64,000 nucleotides of DNA from assembly GCF_014651695.1 (NCBI RefSeq), contig NZ_BMXJ01000001.1, forward strand, positions 846,944 through 910,943, read 5' to 3'. The stretch is from Nocardiopsis terrae. GTDB lineage: Bacteria; Actinomycetota; Actinomycetes; Streptosporangiales; Streptosporangiaceae. Positions 56,290 through 64,000 of the stretch are shown piece after piece; position 1 is the stretch's first letter; each line of letters opens with the position of its first letter. The notes beneath the pieces were generated by a model. That model was not told the origin of the DNA, did not search any database, and was given only the letters and a program-made list of their open reading frames with translations. Made by a program: the position numbers and the translations under genes.

Positions 56290-59073
56290 GTGATCAGCGT
56301 GAACCCGCTCACACGCACCACGCCCCTGTACGGGCGCGCCCACGAACTGTCCGCCCTCCGCCACCTGATCGAGGCCGCACGCTCCGGAGTGAGCGGCGGC
56401 CTGCTCGTGACGGGCGCCCCCGGGGCGGGCCGGACCGCGCTGCTGGACCGGGCCGCTGAGGAAGCCCGCGATTTCACGGTGCTCCGGTCCCTCGCCGCGC
56501 CGGGTGAGGGCCTGCTCCCCCTGGCCGGGCTGCACCAGCTCCTACGGCCCGCACTCCCCTATCTCCCGCGCCTGCCGGAACCGCAGCGCGAGGCGCTCAC
56601 CCGCGCCCTGGACACCGGAGAACCGGGCGATCCCTTCCCGCTCGCCAGCGCGGCCCTGGAACTGCTCTGCGAGATCGCGGCGCAGTGCCCCCTCCTGCTC
56701 TGCGTGGATGACTTCCACCTGCTCGACCGGCCCTCCCGGGAGGTCGTGGCCTTCGCCGCGCGCAGGTTGGACCAGGAGGGGACGGCGGTCCTGCTCAGCG
56801 CCCCGGACGGGGACGCGGACCGGTTGGCCGGGATCCCCGTGCTCCGGTTGCGTCCCCTGGACCGCGAGGCCCTCCTGTGCGTTCTGTCCGACGAGGGCCT
56901 GGTGGGCTCGGTCGCCGGGGAGATCGCCGCCGCGGCCGAGGGCAACCCCCGGGCCGCGCTCGAACTGCTGGACGGGACCACCGCCGAACAGCGATCCGGT
57001 TCGGTTGCGCTCGAACAGCCGCCGCTCTCTCGGGGCGAGCTCACCGAGGCCTTCGCCCGAACCCTCTCCCGGCTCCCCGGCACCACACGCCTGGCCCTGG
57101 TCCGGCTGGCGGCCGAACACGGACGAGGCCCCCTGCCGCCGGACCCCGACGTCCTCGAACCCGCCCGGGCGGCCGGCCTGGTCGCCGAGGAGGGCCGACA
57201 CGTGGTTCTCACCCACCCGCTGGCCCGCTCCGCCTGTTACCACCGGGCCCGCCCGGCCGAACGGAGTTCCGTCCACCTGGCGCTCGCCCGTGTCTGTGAG
57301 GCCGAACAGGAGGAGGACCGCGCCGCCTGGCACCGGGCCATGGCCGGGAGCGCTCCCGACGAGCGGATCGCCGCAGCCCTCCACCGGGCCGCCCAGCGCA
57401 CCGCCGACCGGCGCGGCCACGCCCACGCCGCCCTGCTCCACGAACACGCCGCCCGGCTCACCCCCGATCCCGCCGCCCGTGGCCTGCGCCTGACCGAGGC
57501 CGCCCGCTCCGCCTGGCTGTCGGGCGACCCGGTCCGGGCCCGCCGCGTGCTCGAACGCGTGCGCTCCGCCCCCGACCACGCGGACCTGCTCCGCGCCGAG
57601 ATGGATCTGCGCTCGGGGGTGGCCATCGACGCCTCCCAACGACTCGGGGCCACCGCCGACCGGCTGGCCGGGAACGACCCCGGGGCCGCACTGCGGATGC
57701 TCTTCCAAGCCGGGGAGGCGAGTTGCCTCTCGGGCGACCACACGCGCTTCTTCGCCACCGCGGAGCGCGCCCGCGCCCTCGTGGCCGGGGCAGGACCCGG
57801 TACGGGGGCGGAACCCGGTCCGGGACGCGGCTCCGGGACCGGCCCCGCCCGGCCCTGGGACCGGCTCGTGCTGGACTACATGACGGGCAAGGCCGCCATG
57901 TTCCAGGGGCGTCACCGTGAGGGCGCCGTACTCCTGGCCAGGGCGGAGGAGGCCGCGGAGCTCATCGGTGACCCGCAGGCCCTCGTACTGGGCGGGATCG
58001 CGGGCCTGCTCCGCGGGGACCACGTGCGCACCCGGTCCCTGGCCGGGCGCGCCGCTGCGGTGGCCCGCCGAACCGGGGCACTCACCCTCGTACCCCAGGC
58101 CCTGGAGTTCCTGACCTACGCCGAGATGTGGTTCGGCCGCCTGTCCCTGGCACAGGCGAGCGCGACCGAGGGGCTGCGCCTGGCACTCGACTCCGGACAG
58201 GACAACTGCGCGAGCCACCACCGGGGTGCCCTCGCCTTCGTCGCCGCGATCCGCGGGGAGGAGGACACGTGCCGGGAGCACGCCGGAACCGCCCTGGCGA
58301 TGGCCGTGGAACACGACGTCGGGCTCCCCGCCGGGCTGGCGGCCTGGGCCCTGGCCCTGCTCGACCTCGGTGCCGGACGCACCGCCGAGGCCGCCATGCG
58401 GTTGCGCGTGCTGGCCCGGTCCGGCCCCGGCAGCGGACACGCGGCGGTGCGGTTGCTGCTCACCCCTTACCTGGTGGAGGCGTCCGTGCGCGGCGGGGTG
58501 CGGGTGCGGGTCCGCTCCGGGGTGGAGACCTTCGCCAGCTGGGCCGAGGCGACCGGGAACGACACCGCCCGGGCCCTGGTGATGCGTTGCCGGGGCCTGC
58601 TCAGCGAGGGGGAGGAGGCGAGCGTGTTCTTCGAGAGCGCGCTCGAACTGCACTCCTCCGGCTACTGCGACTTCGAGGAGGCCCGCACCCGTCTGCTGTT
58701 CGGCGGACACCTGCGCCGCTCCCGGCATCCGGGCCGGGCCCGCGAGCACCTGTACACCGCGATGGAGGCCTTCGAGCGGTTGGGCGCCCGGCCGTGGGCG
58801 CGACAGGCCGGGGAGGAGCTGCGGGCGGCCCGCGGCAGCGCGGTGGCGCGCCGGAGAACCGGGCTGGAGCCGCTCAGCCCGCAACAGCTCCGGATCGCCC
58901 GGCACGTCGCTGACGGCGCCACCAACCGGGAGGTCGCTTCGCGGCTCTTCCTGAGCACCCGCACGGTCGACCACCATCTGCGCAACATCTACAGCAAGCT
59001 CGGGATCCGCTCCCGGGTCGAGCTCTCCCAGCTGATCGGCGTTCCACGGGAGCGGGGGCACGACCCCGGGTGA
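56290..59073 (+). CDS. LuxR-family transcriptional regulator with AAA ATPase domain (LAL type)
   Basis: 927 residues. GTG 56290 is chosen because the promoter predicts transcription from that base (leaderless); ATG 56284 and GTG 56299 are alternatives. Walker A is VTGAPGAGRTALLD and Walker B LLLCVDDFHLLD. A long helical region with TPR-like repeats follows. The C-terminal LuxR helix-turn-helix reads LSPQQLRIARHVADGATNRE and STRTVDHHLRNIYSKLGIRS. LAL regulators often control secondary metabolism or carbon use; no biosynthetic cluster is in view. A lipase is divergent upstream and catalase is convergent downstream. Confidence 0.9.
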   Translation: MISVNPLTRTTPLYGRAHELSALRHLIEAARSGVSGGLLVTGAPGAGRTALLDRAAEEARDFTVLRSLAAPGEGLLPLAGLHQLLRPALPYLPRLPEPQREALTRALDTGEPGDPFPLASAALELLCEIAAQCPLLLCVDDFHLLDRPSREVVAFAARRLDQEGTAVLLSAPDGDADRLAGIPVLRLRPLDREALLCVLSDEGLVGSVAGEIAAAAEGNPRAALELLDGTTAEQRSGSVALEQPPLSRGELTEAFARTLSRLPGTTRLALVRLAAEHGRGPLPPDPDVLEPARAAGLVAEEGRHVVLTHPLARSACYHRARPAERSSVHLALARVCEAEQEEDRAAWHRAMAGSAPDERIAAALHRAAQRTADRRGHAHAALLHEHAARLTPDPAARGLRLTEAARSAWLSGDPVRARRVLERVRSAPDHADLLRAEMDLRSGVAIDASQRLGATADRLAGNDPGAALRMLFQAGEASCLSGDHTRFFATAERARALVAGAGPGTGAEPGPGRGSGTGPARPWDRLVLDYMTGKAAMFQGRHREGAVLLARAEEAAELIGDPQALVLGGIAGLLRGDHVRTRSLAGRAAAVARRTGALTLVPQALEFLTYAEMWFGRLSLAQASATEGLRLALDSGQDNCASHHRGALAFVAAIRGEEDTCREHAGTALAMAVEHDVGLPAGLAAWALALLDLGAGRTAEAAMRLRVLARSGPGSGHAAVRLLLTPYLVEASVRGGVRVRVRSGVETFASWAEATGNDTARALVMRCRGLLSEGEEASVFFESALELHSSGYCDFEEARTRLLFGGHLRRSRHPGRAREHLYTAMEAFERLGARPWARQAGEELRAARGSAVARRRTGLEPLSPQQLRIARHVADGATNREVASRLFLSTRTVDHHLRNIYSKLGIRSRVELSQLIGVPRERGHDPG

Positions 59074-59145
59074 GCTCCCCGTTCCATGCGGCCGCGGGGC
59101 CGCGGTCCCTCTGCGCGGAGCAGGGGCGAGGAGTGTCCGGGAAAC

Positions 59146-59187
59146 GCGGTGCGGCCCCGGACCTCCGCGGGTCCGGGGCCGCACCGG
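59146..59187. terminator. Bidirectional terminator between the LAL gene and catalase
   Basis: Sixteen-base perfect arms starting GGTGCGGCCCCGG with a six-base loop, between convergent genes. Confidence 0.8.
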
Positions 59188-59205
59188 CTTCCGGCCGGGC
59201 CCGCC

Positions 59206-60864
59206 TCAGCGCTCGGTCACACGGCGTTCGTTGGGTACGCAGTGGGTCATGGTCAGACCCGAGACGTCCCGGGGGCCGTTCGCGCCCAGGTTCGCCAGGC
59301 GCTCCCGGTCCTCGTCCGTCAGGTCCTGGCCCCGCAGGGGTTCCAGGTGGGACACGTCCCCGGGCTCGATCCCCAGCCCCTTGCCGACCCGTGTGCCCAG
59401 TTCGTCCTCGACCAGGAGGAGGTGCCAGACCATCCGCTCCTGGACGGCGCGGTCGCACTGGGAGAGCAGGCCGGTGAAGTTGTGCACCAGGTCGTCGCGC
59501 TCCCACTGCTCCATCAGCAGATACCGCTGACCCGCCTGCCGGTAGTCGTTGGTGCGGCTGATGCGTTTGCGGGTGAGCCGCCCCCTGATCTCGGGGCCCT
59601 GTTCGTCATGGGTGGGATACTGCCCCTCCCGCAGCCCGCCGGTGATGGAGGGCTCGTAGTTGACGTGCGGGTTCTCGCCCCCGGTGTCCTGGTGGTAGGC
59701 CATCAGCCCGTCGCGCTGGTTGGTGCGCACGGACGCGTTCCTGGCCTGGTTGACCGGAAGTTGCAGGTAGTTGGGGCCCACCCGGTACCGCTGGGTGTCG
59801 CTGTAGGAGAAGGTGCGGCCGACCAGCATCTTGTCGTCGGAGAAGTCCAGCCCGTCCACGAGTACGCCGGTGCCGAAGGAGATCTGCTCGTTCTCTGCGA
59901 AGTTGTCCGAGACGTTCCGGTCGAGCACGATGCGCCCCACCGGCTTGGGTGGGAAGTCCTGCTCGGGCCAGGTCTTGGTGTCGTCCAGGGGGTCGAAGTC
60001 GAGTTCGGGGTGCTCCTCGTCGCTCATCATCTGCACGAGCAGCTCCCATTCGGGGTACTCGCCGCGGTCGATGGCCTCGTGCAGGTCCCTGGTCGCGTGC
60101 CCCGTCTCGGACGCCTGGATGTTCGCGGCGTCGGCCTCGGTCATGCTGCGGACCCCCTGCTTGGGCATCCACGTGTACTTGACCAGGACGGTCTCGCCCG
60201 TCTGGTTGACCCACTTGTAGGTGTTGACCCCGAACCCCTGCTGGTGCCGGTAGTCCGCGGGGATGCCGCGGGGGCTGAAGAGGTTGACGAGCATGTGCAT
60301 GCTCTCGGGGGTCTGGGACATGAAGTCGAAGATCCGGTTGGGCTCCTGCCGGAACGTCACCGGGTCCGGTTTCAGGGCGTGGATCACGTCCGGGAACTTG
60401 ATGGCGTCGCGGATGAAGAACACCGCGAGGTTGTTGCCCACCAGGTCCCAGTTGCCGTCCTCGGTGTAGAACTTGACGGCGAAGCCCCGGGGGTCCCGCG
60501 CGCACTCGGAGGAGTCTCGCCCGCCGATCACCGTGGAGAAGCGCAGCGCGATGTCGGTGCGCTTCCCCTTGCCCTGGAACAGCTTGGCGCGCGTGTACCG
60601 GTCGACGGGCTCATCGCCCCATTTGCCGTAGGACTCGAAGTACCCGAAGGCGGTCACCCCCCGGGCGTGCACCACCCGCTCGGGGATCCGCTCGCGGTCG
60701 AAGTGGCTGATCTTCTCCAGGAACTGGTAGTTCTCCAGGGTGGCGGGGCCCCGTTCGCCCACAGTGCGCTGGTTCTGGTTGTCGTAGACGGGGTGGCCCT
60801 GGCGGTTGGTGAGCACTCCGCGCTCGTCTTCGGGCGCGGGCCCCCGGCCGGATACGTCGGTCAT
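59206..60864 (-). CDS. Haem catalase
   Basis: Monofunctional catalase decomposing H2O2, 552 residues, ATG 60864 with GAGAGGA upstream. The catalytic His is in [14 protein letters not shown] and the Asn in [17 protein letters not shown]. The haem-ligand Tyr lies in [17 protein letters not shown]. The family opening [19 protein letters not shown] is intact. Length is that of small-subunit catalases (KatA type) with a ~70-residue C-terminal extension. No adjacent Fur/OxyR-like regulator is seen. Confidence 0.95.
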   Translation of the reverse strand: MTDVSGRGPAPEDERGVLTNRQGHPVYDNQNQRTVGERGPATLENYQFLEKISHFDRERIPERVVHARGVTAFGYFESYGKWGDEPVDRYTRAKLFQGKGKRTDIALRFSTVIGGRDSSECARDPRGFAVKFYTEDGNWDLVGNNLAVFFIRDAIKFPDVIHALKPDPVTFRQEPNRIFDFMSQTPESMHMLVNLFSPRGIPADYRHQQGFGVNTYKWVNQTGETVLVKYTWMPKQGVRSMTEADAANIQASETGHATRDLHEAIDRGEYPEWELLVQMMSDEEHPELDFDPLDDTKTWPEQDFPPKPVGRIVLDRNVSDNFAENEQISFGTGVLVDGLDFSDDKMLVGRTFSYSDTQRYRVGPNYLQLPVNQARNASVRTNQRDGLMAYHQDTGGENPHVNYEPSITGGLREGQYPTHDEQGPEIRGRLTRKRISRTNDYRQAGQRYLLMEQWERDDLVHNFTGLLSQCDRAVQERMVWHLLLVEDELGTRVGKGLGIEPGDVSHLEPLRGQDLTDEDRERLANLGANGPRDVSGLTMTHCVPNERRVTER

Positions 60865-60971
60865 GCGGCTGGTCCTCTCCCTGCGGGTCAGGTTTCCTCA
60901 CCCCTGCCACTGCCCGTGATCACGCTGGGTGATACGCGCATGGCGGAAACATTGCCAAGGAAGGGGCCGGG

Positions 60972-61026
60972 GCGGAGTGTCGACAGGTCGCTTCGCCGAC
61001 AGGCCGATTCGCGGGGAGGCGCCGAC
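60972..61026. repeat. 8-bp-phased TCGACNNG array, copy 11
   Basis: GCGGAGTG, TCGACAGG, TCGCTTCG, CCGACAGG, CCGATTCG, CGGGGAGG in phase, upstream of catalase. Confidence 0.6.
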
Positions 61027-61044
61027 GCGGTTCGCCGGGCGGGC

Positions 61045-61060
61045 GTTTCACGTGAAACAC
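61045..61060. promoter_or_regulatory. parS: Isolated parS site far from the main cluster
   Basis: CGTTTCACGTGAAACA, one outer base off the consensus, ~28 kb from the nearest other parS site and ~21 kb from oriC on the opposite side. Confidence 0.85.
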
Positions 61061-61132
61061 CGGAGGTGCCGTGCCCTCCGGCCGGAGGGCGGAGAGGGCG
61101 CCGAGCCGGCCGGCGGGAGGGTGCCGTGCGGA

Positions 61133-61630
61133 TCAGGCGTCGCGCACCTGGTCCTCGCGGTGGACGACGGGGGGCTCCACCGACCAGGGGAAGTTGATCC
61201 AGCGGTCCGTGTGCTTCCACACGTACTCGCACTTGACCAGTGACTGCGGCTTCTCGTAGATGACCGCGCTGCGCACCTCGGCGGTGTGCTCGGCACAGAA
61301 GTCGTGCACCAGCTTGAGCGTCTTGCCGGTGTCGGCGACGTCGTCGGCGACCAGCACCTTCTTCTTGCTCAGGTCGACCACGTTGGGCACCGGCGGCAGC
61401 ATGACGGGCATGTCCAGCGTGGTGCCGACCCCGGTGTAGAACTCCACGTTCATCACGTGCAGGTTCTTGACGTCGAGTGCGTACCCCAGTCCGCCGGCGA
61501 CGAAGAGGCCGCCCCGGGCGATGGACAGGATGATGTCGGGCTCGTACCCGTCGTCGGCGATCGCCTGGGCCATGTCACGCATCGCGGTGCCGAAGAGCTC
61601 GTAGCTCAGGTTCTCGCGCTCGTCGCTCAC
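61133..61630 (-). CDS. Purine phosphoribosyltransferase family protein
   Basis: 165 residues from GTG 61630 with a GGGGGGA ribosome site. The PRPP-binding signature is VLVADDVADTGKTLKLV. Upstream, PDIILSIARGGLFVAGGLGYAL fits the PRT flexible-loop region. It resembles Gpt-type xanthine-guanine or hypoxanthine transferases; the exact base is not readable. The in-frame extension to 61777 has no homology and includes an octamer array. Confidence 0.88.
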   Translation of the reverse strand: MSDERENLSYELFGTAMRDMAQAIADDGYEPDIILSIARGGLFVAGGLGYALDVKNLHVMNVEFYTGVGTTLDMPVMLPPVPNVVDLSKKKVLVADDVADTGKTLKLVHDFCAEHTAEVRSAVIYEKPQSLVKCEYVWKHTDRWINFPWSVEPPVVHREDQVRDA

Positions 61631-62004
61631 GGTCTGGTCCCCCCGGTGTTCTCGGTGTGAAGTGCGCCCGGCGCCTCGCAGGTCAGGCCGCTCGCGGCAC
61701 CGGTACATGCTAACGACGACCGGGCCCGAACGGCGGCGGGGCGGGCCCCGGAGGGCGGACGGTCGGGGAGTCGGCATGGAGACAGGTCGACAGGTCGACC
61801 CGTGCGACCACGGTCACGGGGGCAGGTGTCCCCGGCCACATGTCCACCGCACCCCGTGTCCCGGGTCACATGCATGGACAAAATGCTCGGATATCGGCGA
61901 ACTCCCATGACATTTTCTTGATCTCTCCTGGTTTGTGGCGAACAGATGGTCGTAAATAGCACCATGTCCCTGTACAGATCTTCCGTGAACCAGGAGGTTG
62001 CAGC
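61631..62004. other. Intergenic region between the phosphoribosyltransferase and E1 alpha genes
   Basis: 374 bases without a supported gene. The first part is an octamer array; the second (61870-61990) is unusually AT-rich for this genome and is the probable promoter of the dehydrogenase operon. Confidence 0.5.
61763..61880. repeat. 8-bp-phased TCGACNNG array, copy 12, the longest
   Basis: TCGGGGAG, TCGGCATG, GAGACAGG, TCGACAGG, TCGACCCG, TGCGACCA, CGGTCACG, GGGGCAGG, TGTCCCCG, GCCACATG, TCCACCGC, ACCCCGTG and further units keep an 8-bp phase over more than 100 bases. Confidence 0.65.
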
Positions 62005-63090
62005 ATGGCTGAACACCAGGGCCTTCTCCCCTCCGAGCAGCCGCTACGGCTGCTCGACGAGTCCGGAGTCCCGGTCAGCGAGACCGACCTGCGGATGCCG
62101 GGCTCCCAGCGCCTCCTCGAGGCCTACGCCTCCCTGGTGATCGGCCGCCGTGTCAACGACCAGGCCAGCGCCCTCGTCCGCCAGGGCCGCCTCGCCGTCT
62201 ACCCCTCCTCGCACGGCCAGGAAGCCTGTCAGACCGGCGCCGCGCTCGCCCTGGCCGACGGCGACTGGCTGTTCCCGACCTACCGCGACACCGCCGCCGT
62301 CGTCGCGCGCGGCGTCGACCCGGTCGAGGTCCTCACCCTCCTCAAGGGCGACTGGCACGCGGGCTACGACCCCTACGAGCACAACGTCGCGCCCCAGGCC
62401 ACCCCGCTCGCCACCCAGCTCCTGCACGCCGTCGGCGTGGCCCACGCGGCCCGCCTGCGCGGCGAGGACACCGTGGTCATGGCCCTGTGCGGCGACGGCG
62501 CCACCAGTGAGGGCGACTTCCACGAAGCCCTGAACTTCGCCGCCGTCTTCAGAGCCCCGGTCGTGTTCTTCGTGCAGAACAACGAGTACGCGATCTCCGT
62601 CCCCCTGGCCAAGCAGAGCGCCGCCCCCTCCCTCGCCCACAAGGGCGTCGGCTACGGAGTCAACGGCGAGCGGGTGGACGGCAACGACGCCGCCGCCGTC
62701 CTCACCGTCCTGGAGGACGCCGTCGGGGCCGCCCGCTCCGGCGAGGGCCCCCGGTTGGTCGAGGCGCACACCTACCGGATGCAGGCGCACACCAACGCCG
62801 ACGACGCCTCCCGCTACCGCAGCGAGGACGAGGTGGACCCCTGGGTGGCCCGCGACCCGCTGCTGCGGATGGAGGCCTACCTCCGGAAGAAGCGGGTGCT
62901 CACCAAGGCCAGGCAGACCGAGATCACCGAGAGGGCCGAGGCCGTCGCCACCGCCATGCGCGAGGGGGTCAACCGGGACGTGCAGCCCGACGGCGCCGAG
63001 CTGTTCGCGCACGTGTTCGCCTCCCCCACCCCGCAGTTGACCGAACAGGCCGCCTTCCTGGCCGACGAACTGAGCAGAGAGGGCAACTGA
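62005..63090 (+). CDS. 2-oxoacid dehydrogenase E1 alpha subunit (pyruvate or branched-chain type)
   Basis: ThDP-dependent decarboxylase subunit, 361 residues, ATG 62005 with AGGAGG upstream. The ThDP motif GDGATSEGDFHEALNFAAVF is complete. YPSSHGQEACQTGAALAL, PTYRDTAAVVARGV and RMQAHTNADDASRYR fit the family, with the phosphorylation-loop-like HTNADD region. One base separates it from the beta gene. Resembles actinobacterial PdhA/BkdA; which substrate it takes cannot be decided without the E2 gene. Confidence 0.93.
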   Translation: MAEHQGLLPSEQPLRLLDESGVPVSETDLRMPGSQRLLEAYASLVIGRRVNDQASALVRQGRLAVYPSSHGQEACQTGAALALADGDWLFPTYRDTAAVVARGVDPVEVLTLLKGDWHAGYDPYEHNVAPQATPLATQLLHAVGVAHAARLRGEDTVVMALCGDGATSEGDFHEALNFAAVFRAPVVFFVQNNEYAISVPLAKQSAAPSLAHKGVGYGVNGERVDGNDAAAVLTVLEDAVGAARSGEGPRLVEAHTYRMQAHTNADDASRYRSEDEVDPWVARDPLLRMEAYLRKKRVLTKARQTEITERAEAVATAMREGVNRDVQPDGAELFAHVFASPTPQLTEQAAFLADELSREGN

Positions 63091-63091
63091 C

Positions 63092-64000
63092 ATGGCGACC
63101 GAGAAGCTCTCCATGGCGCAGGCGCTCAACCGGGCGCTGCGCGACTCCCTCGCCGAGGACCCTGCCGTGTACGTCTTCGGTGAGGACGTCGGCCCTCTCG
63201 GCGGTGTCTTCCGGATCACCGACGGCCTGACCGCGGAGTTCGGCGAGGACCGCTGCTTCGACACCCCGCTCGCCGAGTCCGGGATCGTCGGCATGGCCGT
63301 GGGTATGGCGATGAACGGCATGCGCCCGGTGGTCGAGATGCAGTTCGACGCCTTCGCCTACCCGGCCTTCGAACAGATCGTCAGCCACGTCGCCAAGACC
63401 CGCAACCGCACCCGCGGCCGGGTCGGGCTGCCGATGGTCATCCGAGTCCCCTTCGCGGGCGGTATCGGCGGGGTCGAGCACCACTGCGACTCCTCCGAGG
63501 CCTACTACGCGCACACCCCGGGCCTGAAGGTCGTCACCCCCGCCACCCCCGAGGACGCCTACCACCTGCTGCGCGAGGCCATCGCCTCCCCCGACCCCGT
63601 GGTCTTCATGGAGCCCAAGAAGCTCTACTGGGCCAAGGACGAGGTGGACTTCGACCGCCCCTCCCCCGGGATCGGCCGGGCCGTGGTCCGCCGCGAGGGG
63701 ACCGACGCCACCCTCATCGCCTACGGGCCGGCCGTGCCCACCGCCCTGGAGGCCGCCGAGGCCGCGGCCCAGGAGGGCCGCAGCCTCCAGGTCGTGGACG
63801 CGCGCTCGGTCGTGCCCTTCGACGACGAGACCGTGTGCGCGGCGGTGCGCTCCACCGGCCGCGCCGTGGTGGTCGCCGAGGCCAGCGGGTACGCGAGCGT
63901 CGCCTCGGAGATCGTCGCCCGCGTCACCGAGCGCTGCTTCCACTCCCTGGCCGCCCCGGTCCGACGGGTCACCGGCTTCGACATCCCCTTCCCCCCGCCC
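63092..64000 (+). CDS. 2-oxoacid dehydrogenase E1 beta subunit, 3' end outside the window
   Basis: 303 residues are visible from ATG 63092, coupled to E1 alpha. Typical stretches are YVFGEDVGPLGGVFRITDGL, DTPLAESGIVGMAVGMAMNG, PVVEMQFDAFAYPAFEQ and GVEHHCDSSEAYYAHTPGLKV, read here in parts. The last residues in view (FDIPFPPP) lie near the end of the subunit, so about 20-30 residues are missing. An E2 lipoyl-acyltransferase gene is expected next. Confidence 0.95.
   Translation, partial: MATEKLSMAQALNRALRDSLAEDPAVYVFGEDVGPLGGVFRITDGLTAEFGEDRCFDTPLAESGIVGMAVGMAMNGMRPVVEMQFDAFAYPAFEQIVSHVAKTRNRTRGRVGLPMVIRVPFAGGIGGVEHHCDSSEAYYAHTPGLKVVTPATPEDAYHLLREAIASPDPVVFMEPKKLYWAKDEVDFDRPSPGIGRAVVRREGTDATLIAYGPAVPTALEAAEAAAQEGRSLQVVDARSVVPFDDETVCAAVRSTGRAVVVAEASGYASVASEIVARVTERCFHSLAAPVRRVTGFDIPFPPP

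Overview
The window is a contiguous piece of a high-GC actinobacterial chromosome spanning the replication origin. Gene content and order (dnaB-rplI-rpsR-ssb-rpsF-class A PBP-ino1 on one side; pcnA-DUF6049-murJ-pseudokinase-sigM-anti-sigma-trxB-trxA-parB-parA-rsmG-jag-yidC-yidD-rnpA-rpmH-dnaA-dnaN-gnd-recF-dciA-gyrB-gyrA-DUF3566-tRNA-Ile on the other) match the conserved oriC neighbourhood of Actinomycetota. Codon use, about 70% GC and the protein sequences suggest a Nocardiopsis-like member of the Streptosporangiales; the genus is an inference.

Layout. 1-2.4 kb: 5' part of dnaB on the minus strand, interrupted in its Walker A codons by a 415-residue class 3 intein with a LAGLIDADG endonuclease and eight extra paired cysteines. 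2.4-10.1 kb: MATE transporter, Tat-type amidase, ribosomal proteins L9, S18 and S6, SSB, and a large class A penicillin-binding protein. 11-15 kb: inositol-phosphate synthase, MFS transporter, GNAT, methyltransferase. 15-26.6 kb: CCA-adding enzyme, then a cell-envelope block with DUF6049, two tandem MurJ flippases, a separate membrane pseudokinase, and SigM with its zinc anti-sigma factor. 26.6-28.5 kb: a small decayed/accessory segment with a broken two-component system and an AbrB/RelE-type toxin-antitoxin pair. 28.5-36.1 kb: thioredoxin system, chromosome partition genes with a cluster of parS sites, RsmG, Jag/YidC/YidD, RNase P protein and L34. 36.1-40.1 kb: oriC, with DnaA boxes on both sides of dnaA and a DnaA-trio-like unwinding element just before dnaN. 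40.1-50.1 kb: dnaN, gnd, recF, dciA, gyrB, gyrA, DUF3566, tRNA-Ile. 50.1-64 kb: a more variable part with a DUF397 protein and an excisionase-like remnant, a UvrA-like ATPase, MHS transporter, secreted lipase, LAL-type LuxR regulator, catalase, phosphoribosyltransferase, and E1 alpha/beta of a 2-oxoacid dehydrogenase (beta runs off the end).

How it works together: DnaA loads at the origin; DnaB with the DciA-type loader, DnaN, RecF, SSB and gyrase serve replication; ParB spreads from the parS sites beside the origin and ParA segregates it; RnpA/L34/YidC/YidD/Jag serve RNA maturation and membrane insertion; MurJ, the PBP and the amidase handle peptidoglycan; the SigM pair and a SigR-type promoter on trxB give stress control.

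The least explained signal is a dispersed family of short arrays with an 8-bp period (unit TCGACNNG, that is TCGA alternating with CNNG such as CATG, CAGG or CCTG). About a dozen copies lie between 13.5 kb and 61.9 kb, mostly intergenic, but some are translated in frame inside a response-regulator remnant, an excisionase remnant and the tail of a GNAT enzyme. Other notable points are three parS sites at an exact 45-bp spacing in the parA reading frame (encoding VSRET three times), parS sites at the centre of long terminator-like palindromes, and DnaA boxes at dnaB and at the recF-dciA junction as well as at oriC.
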